A stretch of DNA of 64,000 bases, taken from Gemmatimonadetes bacterium 2013_60CM_65_52 (GTDB lineage Bacteria; Gemmatimonadota; Gemmatimonadetes; Gemmatimonadales; Gemmatimonadaceae). The notes below the pieces were generated by a model that did no database searches, was not told the origin of the DNA, and saw nothing but the letters and a program-made list of their open reading frames with translations. A program made the position numbers and the translations under genes. The stretch is taken from assembly GCA_002215645.1 (NCBI GenBank), contig NGFI01000007.1, positions 45,692 to 109,691 of the forward strand, in the 5' to 3' direction. Every line of letters begins with the position of its first letter. Within the stretch, counting starts at the first letter, position 1. Positions 18,135 to 26,706 of this stretch are shown here, one piece after another.

Positions 18135-20513
18135 GTGAGCTCTGCCAACCGTCAGCGGGGCGGAGGCGCTCCAGGCCTCTCTGCCTCCACGATTCCGCGA
18201 CTTCCGGAGGCGCAGGAAACTGCCATCAGGATCATCGCCGTGGTCGCGTACGCGTACGCGGCGTACTGGATCTACTGGCGATGGACGAGCTCGCTGAACT
18301 GGGATCATCCGATCTTCTCCCTCACACTCGTAGTTGCGGAGACGTTCGGCCTGATGAGCATGGCACTCTTCATTTTCACTGCCTGGCGCCTCCTGCACCG
18401 CGAGCCGCCACGAGCGCGCGACGACCTTACGGTCGACGTCTTCATCACGTGCCTGGATGAGCCGCTGCAGCTCCTCCGACGCACCGTCATTGGCACGCGC
18501 GCAATCCGTTATCCGCACTCCACCTGGCTTCTCGACGACGGTAAGCGCGATGACGTGAAGGACATGTGCGCGGAGCTGGGCGTCGGATACATCCGGCGTG
18601 ACGGATGCGAGGACGCCAAAGCCGGAAACCTGAATCATGCGCTCGCCGTGACGTCCGGCCAGTTCGTGCTTCAACTCGACGCGGACCACGTCCCGCTGCC
18701 CAACATCCTCGACCGGATGCTCGGCTATTTCGACGATCCCGCGCTCGCGTTCGTGCAGTCCCCGCAAGACTTCTACAACACCGATTCGTTCACCCACGTG
18801 GTGAATGACGAAGGCCGGGAATTGTGGGAGGAGAACCGGCTGTTCTTTCGTCTCATCCAGCCGGGCAAGGACCGGCTCAATGCGTCGTTCTTCTGCGGCA
18901 GTTGCGGCGTGCTTCGCCGGGCGGCGTTCGAGGAGATCGGAGGGTTCTCCACGCAGACGGTGACGGAGGACATGGAGACCTCGATGCTGCTGCATGCGCG
19001 GGGGTGGAGGTCATGCTACCACGGCGAGACACTCGCCTACGGGCTCGCACCGGCCTCGGCGGCGCAGTACCACGTGCAGCGTCTGCGCTGGGGGCAGGGC
19101 GCCATGCAGATGCTGCGCAAGATGAATCCTCTCTTCTTCGAGGGGCTCTCGTGGCAGCAACGGCTCTCGTATTTCAGCTCCGTCATCGTGTACATCGATG
19201 GCATTCAGCGGCTCATCTTCTACCTGGCGCCCGTCTTCTTCTTTCTGTTCGGCGTCCTCCCCGTGCACGTGCCGAATCGCGAGCTGCTGCTCCGGCTCGT
19301 GCCGTATCTGCTCCTGACGATCACGAGCTTCGAGCTACTCTCACGTGGAACGGGATACATCCTGATCTCGGAGCGCTACAACATGACGCGCTTCTGGACG
19401 TACATCAGGGCGACGTCCGGCTATTTCGCGCGGAAGCCGCTGCGGTTCAACGTCACCCCGAAAGGTACGGGCGACGTGCCGTTCGCCACGTACGCGCCAC
19501 AGCTCGCCATCGCTGTCCTGTCGGCGGGCGCCTTCGCGTGGGCCCTCGTCGCACGCCACGCCGGCTGGGTGCACTACCACGATGGAGGTGGCGTCTCGAC
19601 AGCATTCGTGGTGAACGGCGCGTGGGTGGCCTGGAACTTCTCCTTTGCGATGTACGTGGTGCGCCACAGCATTCGATCCAGGCAGATGCGCGCCGATTAT
19701 CGGTTTGCGCACCGGCTACCGACGCTGGCAACCGTGTTGGTGAACGGCTCGAGGTTCGAGGAGGCGATTCCCACGACGACGGAAGACGTCAACGCGTCAG
19801 GGCTGTCATTCCGCAGCACGCGCATGCTGGAGCCGGGCACCGAGGTCGAGCTTCCGCTGCCGCTGGCCTCGGGAACCGTGATTACGCGCGGCGTCATCAC
19901 GCACCGCACGCCCATTCGATCGCTTCACGGCGATGTGTATCTCCACGGCGTCGCATTCGGGGATCTGTCGCCCGGCGCGCGCGACGCCATCGAGCTGACC
20001 CTTGCGCATCACGCCATTCCATTGTCGCGACAGCTGTATCGCGACAGCATGGACGTCATAGCAGCCGCATTGCAGCGCTTCATCAACCCTCGCGCCGGGC
20101 GCCGGCATGTGGTTGCGCTCCCCGTCTTCGTCACCGTGCTGATCGACGGCGAGGAAACCCGAATGGGAATGGGGCTGCTCGAGGAAGAGAGTCGCGGCGG
20201 CGTTCGTCTCGTTCTCGAGCAGCCCGTGCAACCGGGTGCGACGATGCAGTGGGAGGTGCCGGACACGAACATCGCCGGCCGTGGTGTCGTGGTGTTCAGC
20301 CGCTCCCTCGAGTCGCCGCTGCACGTGAGCTTCGTCGTCGGCGTGCAGCGCGAGATTCCGCAACGCCGCTTTCTGTGGCTTCGGCGGCTGTTCGCGGCCC
20401 CCGAGTCACGGAGAGGCGTCGACTCGACCGGGGACGATCAGGCCAGCGATGCGCTACCGGTTGGCGCAGCTTCGTTGGACGAAGGCGCAACCGCGCTTCA
20501 TATACGCCGCTGA
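18135..20513 (+). CDS. BcsA-like family 2 glycosyltransferase with tandem PilZ-like C-terminus
   Basis: About 792 residues from GTG 18135; ATG 18015 is also in frame and the start is uncertain. Two N-terminal membrane spans are followed by the GT2 domain: LLDDGKRDDV, LDADHVP, TEDMETS and QRLRWGQG. These are the D, DxD, TED and QxxRW motifs of processive synthases. Further membrane spans follow. A first PilZ-like domain (from about residue 519) has RFAHR for RxxxR, but NASGLS where NxSxxG is expected. A second (from about 655) has EESRGG. Cyclic-di-GMP binding is therefore uncertain. The neighbours (GH6, DUF3131) support beta-glucan synthesis. Confidence 0.88.
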   Translation: MSSANRQRGGGAPGLSASTIPRLPEAQETAIRIIAVVAYAYAAYWIYWRWTSSLNWDHPIFSLTLVVAETFGLMSMALFIFTAWRLLHREPPRARDDLTVDVFITCLDEPLQLLRRTVIGTRAIRYPHSTWLLDDGKRDDVKDMCAELGVGYIRRDGCEDAKAGNLNHALAVTSGQFVLQLDADHVPLPNILDRMLGYFDDPALAFVQSPQDFYNTDSFTHVVNDEGRELWEENRLFFRLIQPGKDRLNASFFCGSCGVLRRAAFEEIGGFSTQTVTEDMETSMLLHARGWRSCYHGETLAYGLAPASAAQYHVQRLRWGQGAMQMLRKMNPLFFEGLSWQQRLSYFSSVIVYIDGIQRLIFYLAPVFFFLFGVLPVHVPNRELLLRLVPYLLLTITSFELLSRGTGYILISERYNMTRFWTYIRATSGYFARKPLRFNVTPKGTGDVPFATYAPQLAIAVLSAGAFAWALVARHAGWVHYHDGGGVSTAFVVNGAWVAWNFSFAMYVVRHSIRSRQMRADYRFAHRLPTLATVLVNGSRFEEAIPTTTEDVNASGLSFRSTRMLEPGTEVELPLPLASGTVITRGVITHRTPIRSLHGDVYLHGVAFGDLSPGARDAIELTLAHHAIPLSRQLYRDSMDVIAAALQRFINPRAGRRHVVALPVFVTVLIDGEETRMGMGLLEEESRGGVRLVLEQPVQPGATMQWEVPDTNIAGRGVVVFSRSLESPLHVSFVVGVQREIPQRRFLWLRRLFAAPESRRGVDSTGDDQASDALPVGAASLDEGATALHIRR

Positions 20514-21842
20514 CTCGAGAACGACCGCTGCCGTGTTCAGGTTGAACGTCTTCGTCGGATTTCTGGTGCCCTCGAATACTCCGGCAGTCCAGCCATCCTG
20601 CATACCGGCGTACTTCACCGTCTGGAGCGCGCGCCACGTGTAGTCGCTCGGCGACAACGCGTGGTAGCCGAATGCCGCCTTGGCGCTCACCCATCGCGGG
20701 AACGCGTCGTTCGCGACGCCACTCACGGTTGTCACCACGAACGGCTTTCCGTCGCGATAGAGCAGGTAGTAGTAGAAGTACGCTGGTGGAACGGGGATCG
20801 CATCCTCGCTCACCATGGTGACGAGCCCGGTCCGCTCATAGCGCGCTTCCTGCGCGGCGAGCACCGCGAGCGCGAGGTTGCGCCACGTCGGATTCTGCCA
20901 GCCCAACTCGAGCCCCATCATGACGAATGGCTCGCTGGTCATCACATCGCCACCGCGTGCATCGGTGACGAGCGTCTGCCCGTAGACGTTGACAGGTCTT
21001 CCGTTGACCGAGAAATCCAGCGCCGAGTCGACTTTCGCTCCCCAGAGCGCGAATCCTTCGGCGGCATACTGCTCGTAGCCCACGCGGCCTTCCTGATACG
21101 CCCGATGGCCGCCGCGGTTCGCGAGGATCTCCTCTCCCAGCAGATAGCCGCCGCGCACGAGCCGCGACATGTTGAGCCGCGATACGATCTTCTGCGTGCG
21201 CGGCGCGAGGGCGGGGTCGTCGGCGCCGACGAGCTTCAGCCAGATGAGCAGGCGTCCGTGATCGAGCGTGGAAAAGCCCATGCCCGTGGTCGTCGGCTCT
21301 GCTTTGCTGTTCACCATTGCCCCGCTGACGGCGGAGTACATGCGGTTGAACGCGACGTCGTCGTACAACGGCATTCGTTCCATGGTGGACAATGCGCGAC
21401 TGACGATGTCCTTGTACCGCGCGTTGTCGATGAGCCCGAGCTCGCGCGCGGAATAGGCCGCTCCAAGCGTACTGCCCATGTCCCACACCGTGAGGAACGG
21501 GTAGTTGCGAGTGGCGCCGACGAATCCGGCTTTCGTCATTTCACGCGAGACATAGCGCCACGCCGTGCGTGCGGATCCGTTCATGAACGCGGTCTGTGCT
21601 GCCTTGCCAACGGCCACCGGCGTAAAAGGAGCGGGCTGCGGAATCACCAGCGGCCCCTGAGTGCGGCCGGCAGGTGTCGTCGCGGCAACATCGCCGTTGT
21701 GCACCTCAACCGGCTTTGCGGCGCTCGCCTGTGGCGGCGATTCGCCCGGCACTCCCGAATTGCAGCGGTTCTGCGCCGCTGTGAGAACCACGCAGAGCCC
21801 GACGAGGACCGGACCGCGTCGAATGAGCCGACTGTGCGACAT
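20454..21842 (-). CDS. Exported DUF3131-domain protein
   Basis: 462 residues with a signal-like N-terminus (GPVLVGLCVVLTAAQ). The core matches the DUF3131 pattern: RNYPFLTVWDMGSTLGAAYSARELGLID, GFSTLDHGRLLIWLKL and a C-terminal FNLNTAAVVLESAAYMKRG. These are helical-barrel, GH-like proteins often found with exopolysaccharide synthases. The last 60 bp are antisense to the 3' end of the glycosyltransferase gene, which is unusual for two genuine genes. ATG 21842 gives the best signal peptide; 21893 is an upstream alternative. Confidence 0.8.
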   Translation of the reverse strand: MSHSRLIRRGPVLVGLCVVLTAAQNRCNSGVPGESPPQASAAKPVEVHNGDVAATTPAGRTQGPLVIPQPAPFTPVAVGKAAQTAFMNGSARTAWRYVSREMTKAGFVGATRNYPFLTVWDMGSTLGAAYSARELGLIDNARYKDIVSRALSTMERMPLYDDVAFNRMYSAVSGAMVNSKAEPTTTGMGFSTLDHGRLLIWLKLVGADDPALAPRTQKIVSRLNMSRLVRGGYLLGEEILANRGGHRAYQEGRVGYEQYAAEGFALWGAKVDSALDFSVNGRPVNVYGQTLVTDARGGDVMTSEPFVMMGLELGWQNPTWRNLALAVLAAQEARYERTGLVTMVSEDAIPVPPAYFYYYLLYRDGKPFVVTTVSGVANDAFPRWVSAKAAFGYHALSPSDYTWRALQTVKYAGMQDGWTAGVFEGTRNPTKTFNLNTAAVVLESAAYMKRGCAFVQRSCANR

Positions 21843-21967
21843 GAAACGGGAGCGGATGAGGTTGGTGTCATGGGTCAAGTGCCTCAGCAGCATGAGGCAA
21901 ATGATGCACCGCCACTGCTCGATTCCGCCTCGTCCATGCCGTACGCCTCAGGCCGCTAAGGCCTTGG

Positions 21968-22005
21968 GCCAAAAGCAGTTACCACGTATGTGGTACGCTT
22001 TTGGC
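21968..22005. promoter_or_regulatory. Large two-part palindrome in a divergent promoter region
   Basis: GCCAAAAGC...GCTTTTGGC (9-bp arms) encloses TACCAC-GTAT-GTGGTA (6-bp arms). Only three bases (AGT) on one side and one base (C) on the other interrupt the pairing. It lies between the divergent DUF3131 and beta-barrel genes, about 60 bp before the latter and 126 bp from the former. It could be a tandem operator or a transcript hairpin. There is no T-tract beyond it, so a terminator is less likely. Confidence 0.55.
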
Positions 22006-22065
22006 AAGAACGCGGTGCGTTCACGCAGGTTCGTTCACACGAGAACGCTTCACGCACGCTTCACG

Positions 22066-22785
22066 ATGACCACACTACGATTCGCCTCGTTCGCGGCCGC
22101 CATCCTGTACGCCGCCACTCCACTGAGCGCACAATCGCTCGCCACGTATGGCTCCGCGGAGGTAGCGGGCTTCGGTGAGGGCTCGGCGCTTCTCGGCGCG
22201 ACGTTGAGCTCCGGCCATCAGGGTTGGGGGCCCATCGCGTCGCTGGTTGGCCAGACGTATCGCTTCCGGGACGGCGTTACTCCGACGTCGCACACGCAGG
22301 CATGGGCGCTCTCGCCTGCGGTCGGGCTGGAATACGTGGCACCAGAGGGATCGGTACAGGGCTCCGTCGGATATTCATTCGTGAGCTCCGAGGCCACGCG
22401 CAGTGCGGTCGTCGCCGGAAATCAGCTCGGCTCCAAGAACGGAGTGTTCGTGAGCGCGCAGGCGAACTATTGGGGCGACGGCGAGAACAGCGCCCAATGG
22501 ATCGGAAGCTACGGATTCGGCTCGAAGTACTACTGGACTCGCGGCCGCGCCGCGCATCGCCTTGAGCCCTCGGCCAATCCGATCTACCTCGGCGCCGAGC
22601 TCGTGCTGCAGGGCTCGAATGATTTTACGCCCTCCATCTTCCGGTACGAGGTCGGCCCGACCATCGAGTACCGCGCGACGCCGGAGTTTCGCGTTGGCGC
22701 GTCCGCCGGTTATCGTGGCGGCAACAACAGCGCGGCCGGCACAGGCTATGGCCGCGTGGAATTCCTGCTGTTGTCGAAGCTGTAG
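22066..22785 (+). CDS. Outer membrane beta-barrel protein of the polysaccharide locus
   Basis: 239 residues with a signal peptide ending near PLSAQS. The mature part is made of alternating short amphipathic strands rich in Gly, Ser, Tyr and Ala (such as GSVGYSFVSSEATRS and FRVGASAGYRGG) and ends with FLLLSKL. This is a small outer-membrane barrel with a hydrophobic C-terminal strand. The size and strand pattern resemble BcsS-type cellulose-associated proteins, and the neighbouring synthase locus fits. The family assignment is tentative. Confidence 0.6.
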   Translation: MTTLRFASFAAAILYAATPLSAQSLATYGSAEVAGFGEGSALLGATLSSGHQGWGPIASLVGQTYRFRDGVTPTSHTQAWALSPAVGLEYVAPEGSVQGSVGYSFVSSEATRSAVVAGNQLGSKNGVFVSAQANYWGDGENSAQWIGSYGFGSKYYWTRGRAAHRLEPSANPIYLGAELVLQGSNDFTPSIFRYEVGPTIEYRATPEFRVGASAGYRGGNNSAAGTGYGRVEFLLLSKL

Positions 22786-22794
22786 CGCTCCCGT

Positions 22795-24039
22795 CTAGTT
22801 GCGTGTACCGGCGCCCGACACCTTGAGGTCGGGCGTCTCTCCGGGAGTCGTTTCCACGGTGCGAGGCAAGGCCGTCACGGAAACGCCGTACCGTTTCGCA
22901 ATGGCGCGCGCGACTGGATTCCGCGGGTCGCCGAGGTCGAAGGTCGTGCTCGGCACGATGACCGTGAATGGCGGTTTCTGCGCAGTCACGACTCGCAACA
23001 CATCGGCCGTACTGGTGTCGCCCGCAGCCGATGGATAGGGCACGAGCGTGTACGGCACCGCATACAGCTTCATGTCGGGAACCGCGCTCGCCAACCACGC
23101 TTTCTGCACGGCGTTGCGCGAATCGAGCGCTACGATGACATGTCCAGGCTGCCCCTGGAGAATGAACCCGTAGAACTCGTCGCGATTGAGTGCCGGAACG
23201 ACCCAGGCACCCGTGGCCACTTTCATGGGCAGACCAAACTGGAAGGGTTCGGATCTCCGGTCGAAGGTGAGTGCGCTCTTCAAGTCCGGGGTACTCGCGA
23301 GACGGGTGGTCGACCTCGGCATCATGGATTCAATGACCCGCTTCGCGATGTTGACGCGATCGCGGCCGAGTCCGCAGTGCACGTAGTAGGTGCCTGTGCC
23401 GTGGAGCGCGAGCTGCTTGATCTTCTCGATGGACTCGGCGTTGTCGCTCACCCATGGGAGCATGGGCGCCTCGATGAACCGAAGGCCTTCACGCGCAGCG
23501 GCTTTTCGTTCCTCGGCGATGCCTGAGATTTCGACCACGACCGCCGGGCTCTGCAGCGAGACAATCGCGGTGACGCCCTTCTTTTTCAGCTCGCGGAGGT
23601 CATCGTCGTCAGGATATGAGCCGAAGAGAAAGTTCGGTCCTCCCCGCATCGACAGCGCGGACGGTGTCGTGCCGGCCAGGCGGGCAAGAAACCGCGTTGG
23701 ATTGGACCACGCGTACCCCGTGAAGATGGCGCCGACGGCGAGGGCGAGGAGAACCAGGCGTCTCGTGCGCGTCGTCTGATGGTAAAGCGCGCGCACCAGT
23801 CGCCGCGCCAGCAGAAACGACCCCGCGACGAACAGGAGGATCACCGCGATCAGCAAACGATTCTGCGCCTCCTGGCTCCAGCCGAGCGTCTGGAGCAGGT
23901 CGAGAATGCCGCGCACCGCGATGACCAGCACGAGCGTTCCCGTAAGGAGACCGATCGTGAACCACGCGTAGCCGAACGTGGCGAAGAACCGGGACACGGA
24001 GGGCCGTTGGTAATGCGCTCGTGCGGGCACCGTCCTCAT
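22795..24039 (-). CDS. Membrane-anchored dual-specificity-type phosphatase
   Basis: 414 residues. Three hydrophobic helices fill the first 120 residues. A phosphatase-like domain follows with LFGSYPDDDDLRELKKKGVTAIVSL and the P-loop YYVHCGLGRDRVNIAKR, which fits HCx5R of Cys-dependent phosphatases. A second alpha/beta segment of about 150 residues follows; its role is unclear. The start at 24039 gives a 4-bp ATGA overlap with the lipid-kinase gene, so the pair is co-translated. Phosphoinositide- or lipid-phosphate-like substrates are plausible from the pairing but unproven. Confidence 0.75.
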   Translation of the reverse strand: MRTVPARAHYQRPSVSRFFATFGYAWFTIGLLTGTLVLVIAVRGILDLLQTLGWSQEAQNRLLIAVILLFVAGSFLLARRLVRALYHQTTRTRRLVLLALAVGAIFTGYAWSNPTRFLARLAGTTPSALSMRGGPNFLFGSYPDDDDLRELKKKGVTAIVSLQSPAVVVEISGIAEERKAAAREGLRFIEAPMLPWVSDNAESIEKIKQLALHGTGTYYVHCGLGRDRVNIAKRVIESMMPRSTTRLASTPDLKSALTFDRRSEPFQFGLPMKVATGAWVVPALNRDEFYGFILQGQPGHVIVALDSRNAVQKAWLASAVPDMKLYAVPYTLVPYPSAAGDTSTADVLRVVTAQKPPFTVIVPSTTFDLGDPRNPVARAIAKRYGVSVTALPRTVETTPGETPDLKVSGAGTRN

Positions 24040-25055
24040 CGCACGATTCGCAATTGCGGCCGAACCTGCCGAGCCGAGCGACGAAGTCTCCATCGGCGCG
24101 CAGGAGTGCGAGGCACGAGCAGTTGCACCGCGGCCGGCTCGACCTGCACGCTCACGGGAGTCAGCCCGAGAAGCTCTCCGTCGGCCTGAACCTGGCGGGG
24201 CACCTCAGTGCTGATGCGTATCCGTTCACCGCGGATGGTCCGCACGCAGCGATCCTGGCTGACGCCTCCGAAGAGCAAGCGGAACAGTATTCGACCCGCA
24301 TCCACCAATGACATTGGCGAGAAGACGCAGACGTCGAGTTTGCCGTCGTGATGCGCAATGCTGTCGCCGAAGCAGAACATGTCGCCCAGCACGGTGCCGA
24401 AGTTCGCGATGAGCACGGAGCAGGCCTCGGCGTCGTGTGTCACGCCGTCCACCTGGATGCTCACGTGAAACCGCTCAAGCCTGAGTCCGGCGCGAAGAGC
24501 GGGCCACACATAGGCAACAGGACCAAGCCAGCGCTTCATCGCCGCGGAAGCACCCGCGATCATGGACGCATCGAGCCCCACCCCGAGCCCGATGGCGAAC
24601 GCGGGCCCGTTCTCGATCCTGCCGAGGTCGACCGGGGAAGTCTCTGCGTCCAACAGCGAGTGAACCGCACGCGCCGGGTCTCTCGGCATACCGATAGTTC
24701 GAGCGAGAACGTTTCCCGTGCCAACGGCGATGATGCCGAGGGCTGGCGCGTCGGGAAGCGTGGCGAGTGCCGAGGCGGTTTCCATGGCTGTCCCATCTCC
24801 GCCAAGGGCGAGAACGGCGTCATAGCTCGGACCGGCCGCGATGCGGGAACGCAGTACCTCGGTTGGGCGGCTCGAGCCGATCGTTTCCGCCACTTCGAAC
24901 GCCACGCCTGCTTCGTGCAATGCCCGGGTGACCTGGCTCAGAGCTCGCAGGCCACCGCGGCTCGCCGGGTTGAAAACGAGCAATGCTCGCGTGAGCGGCC
25001 TGCGCGCACGCGGTGACGAGGGCGCTGAGGCCCGAGCGTGCAGAAATACCGACAT
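24036..25055 (-). CDS. Diacylglycerol/sphingoid-base kinase family lipid kinase (YegS/DgkB-like)
   Basis: 339 residues. The N-terminal nucleotide domain has LLVFNPASRGG, the ATP loop LALGGDGTAMETASAL and LGIIAVGTGNVLARTIGMP. The C-terminal beta-sandwich ends in RISTEVPRQVQADGELLG, the family's usual QxDGE block. The reaction is ATP-dependent phosphorylation of a lipid hydroxyl. Its stop overlaps the start of the phosphatase gene. A GTG at 25070 is an alternative start. Confidence 0.9.
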   Translation of the reverse strand: MSVFLHARASAPSSPRARRPLTRALLVFNPASRGGLRALSQVTRALHEAGVAFEVAETIGSSRPTEVLRSRIAAGPSYDAVLALGGDGTAMETASALATLPDAPALGIIAVGTGNVLARTIGMPRDPARAVHSLLDAETSPVDLGRIENGPAFAIGLGVGLDASMIAGASAAMKRWLGPVAYVWPALRAGLRLERFHVSIQVDGVTHDAEACSVLIANFGTVLGDMFCFGDSIAHHDGKLDVCVFSPMSLVDAGRILFRLLFGGVSQDRCVRTIRGERIRISTEVPRQVQADGELLGLTPVSVQVEPAAVQLLVPRTPARRWRLRRSARQVRPQLRIVR

Positions 25056-25141
25056 GTCAGAGGAGGACACGGGCAGAATGAATGCCAGTCACGCTCTCAA
25101 ATGAGCTCGATAGCTTTGCTGGGTCCCTTTGTGAGAGACGC

Positions 25142-25783
25142 ATGACACTTCGCCTGTACCTCCTGCGCCATGGCCAGACCGCGCTGAGTCGCGAGAACGT
25201 GTTCTGTGGCCGCGGTCTCGATCCCGAGCTGACGGATGACGGCGCCGCGATGGCGCGGGCGTTTGCCGGCGCCTATCGGGATCTCGACTGGAGCGCGATC
25301 TACTCCAGTCCTCTGACACGAGCCACAGCTACGGCGCAGCCCCTCGCCGAGGTGCTGAGTCTGCCGGTGGAAGAGCGCGACGATCTGGCCGAGATCGACT
25401 ACGGCAAGTGGGATGGGTTGAGCGCCGATGTGGTCGCTGAGCGATGGCACGACGAGCATGAGCGGTGGAGCGCGGATCCCGCGTGGAATCCGCCGACGGC
25501 TGGCGAAACCGCCATTGCGCTCGCACGGCGGATGGCGCGCGTGGTGGAAGAGATCACGCTGCGCCACCGCGACGGCAATGTGCTGCTCGTGTCTCACAAG
25601 GCGTCCATCCGAGTGCTGCTGTGCGAGTTGCTTGGCGTGGACGTGGGCCGGTTTCGCTATCGCTTTGGTTGCCCGGTGGGCTCCGTGTCGATCGTCGCCT
25701 TCGGCGCGCACGGCCCGCTCGCCGAAGCAGTGGCCGACCGGTCCCATCTTTCGGCGGATCTGCGGGGTCTCCAAGGCACGTGA
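25142..25783 (+). CDS. Histidine phosphatase (phosphoglycerate mutase-like)
   Basis: 213 residues. The catalytic block is LYLLRHGQTALSRENVFCGRG, with the phospho-accepting His in RHG. IYSSPLTRATATAQPL and the second catalytic His in VLLVSHKASIRVLLCELLG complete the branch-1 family pattern. ATG 25142 places the RHG motif 9 residues from the start, as is normal. The family covers cofactor-dependent mutases, CobC-like and broad-specificity phosphatases; the substrate is undefined. It is divergent from the lipid kinase. Confidence 0.87.
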   Translation: MTLRLYLLRHGQTALSRENVFCGRGLDPELTDDGAAMARAFAGAYRDLDWSAIYSSPLTRATATAQPLAEVLSLPVEERDDLAEIDYGKWDGLSADVVAERWHDEHERWSADPAWNPPTAGETAIALARRMARVVEEITLRHRDGNVLLVSHKASIRVLLCELLGVDVGRFRYRFGCPVGSVSIVAFGAHGPLAEAVADRSHLSADLRGLQGT

Positions 25784-25866
25784 CCCGGTTCGTTACGCAA
25801 TTGTTGAATCTCCACTGGCAGGGCCGTTGCGCTGGGAGCCGATCCTGAAGGCGTACCCGAGCCAGG

Positions 25867-26247
25867 ATGGATCCCGTGAAGACCAGATTGCGTCATGCCG
25901 TGGAAGTCGCCGACGATGCGGCGACGATGTACCTCAGTGGATCGCTGAACGCAGGTGACGCCTTCGCTCTCAACCGGGCGTGCTCGGAATTGCCTGGCCG
26001 CGTGCGCACGCTGCGCCTCGACCTGCATGGTGTCGAGACGATGAATGGCAATGCGATGGACGCCGTCCGCGCGGTGCTCCGGTACTGGCGCGAGTCCCGC
26101 GGCGGGAGCTTTAGACTTTCGCTCGCCTCGGAGCACATCGTGGCGACCTATGCGGAAGGTTCGTTCGCGAGCACGCGCCCGAATCTGCGCACCGCGCATG
26201 CGCATGTGGCGGAGTCGCCCGCGGCTGCGACCGCCATATACCTGTAA
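25867..26247 (+). CDS. STAS-domain protein
   Basis: 126 residues. An anti-sigma-factor-antagonist-like fold is indicated by ATMYLSGSLNAGDAF, RTLRLDLHGVETMNGNAMDAVRAVLRYWRESRGG and RLSLASEHI. The position after the VETMN strand, where SpoIIAA carries its phosphorylated Ser, holds Asn-Gly-Asn, so regulation by serine phosphorylation looks unlikely. No anti-sigma kinase or sigma factor lies next to it. Confidence 0.65.
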   Translation: MDPVKTRLRHAVEVADDAATMYLSGSLNAGDAFALNRACSELPGRVRTLRLDLHGVETMNGNAMDAVRAVLRYWRESRGGSFRLSLASEHIVATYAEGSFASTRPNLRTAHAHVAESPAAATAIYL

Positions 26248-26319
26248 ACTCGGCGCCACTGGCATCGCTGGTGCTCACGGGCTAGCTTCGCGCGAATCGT
26301 TTCCACCGCGAGGCAACCA

Positions 26320-26529
26320 ATGGCAACCAAGCTGGACAAGTCGATCAAGCGCGAGCTTGCACACGGGGACAAGACGTACACCATCACGATTGCTCCCGAA
26401 GGCATCAAGGTCGTCGAGAAGGGGCGTCGTAATGGGAAGGAGCTGTCGTGGGATTCCATCATCAGCGGAGACGCGACACTCAACGAGAGCCTGAAGCTCT
26501 CGGTGGCCGCAACTCAGGGCGAGGGCTGA
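26320..26529 (+). CDS. Small soluble hypothetical protein (69 aa)
   Basis: 69 residues, Lys-rich: KSIKRELAHGDKTYTITIAPEGIKVVEKGRR, then ELSWDSIISGD and a short tail. GAGG seven bases before ATG 26320 gives a good ribosome binding site, and a strong stem-loop lies 55 bp past the stop. It therefore looks like a complete, separately transcribed gene. The strand-turn-strand pattern resembles a small beta-rich fold. Function is unknown. Confidence 0.65.
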   Translation: MATKLDKSIKRELAHGDKTYTITIAPEGIKVVEKGRRNGKELSWDSIISGDATLNESLKLSVAATQGEG

Positions 26530-26583
26530 GCCGCGCCAGCGGCTGCGATTCCTCGGGGGCGTTCCGTCCTTCCGCCGATTTCG

Positions 26584-26609
26584 ACGCGCCGGCACTCCGG
26601 CGCGTTCTT
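26584..26609 (+). terminator. Stem-loop terminator
   Basis: ACGCGCCGG-CACT-CCGGCGCGT is a perfect 9-bp stem with a 4-base loop followed by TCTT. It lies in the 177-bp gap between the 69-aa gene and the glucokinase gene. A weaker GCCGC-GCCA-GCGGC hairpin lies at 26530-26543, directly after the stop. Confidence 0.65.
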
Positions 26610-26706
26610 GGCGACGCGCGGACCACAGTGCGCGATCGAGCGCCGCGGCCTGCTTCATCACCATATTTGACCCATTCGGATTGAGCGGACGCCAGAGGAA
26701 CCATCT

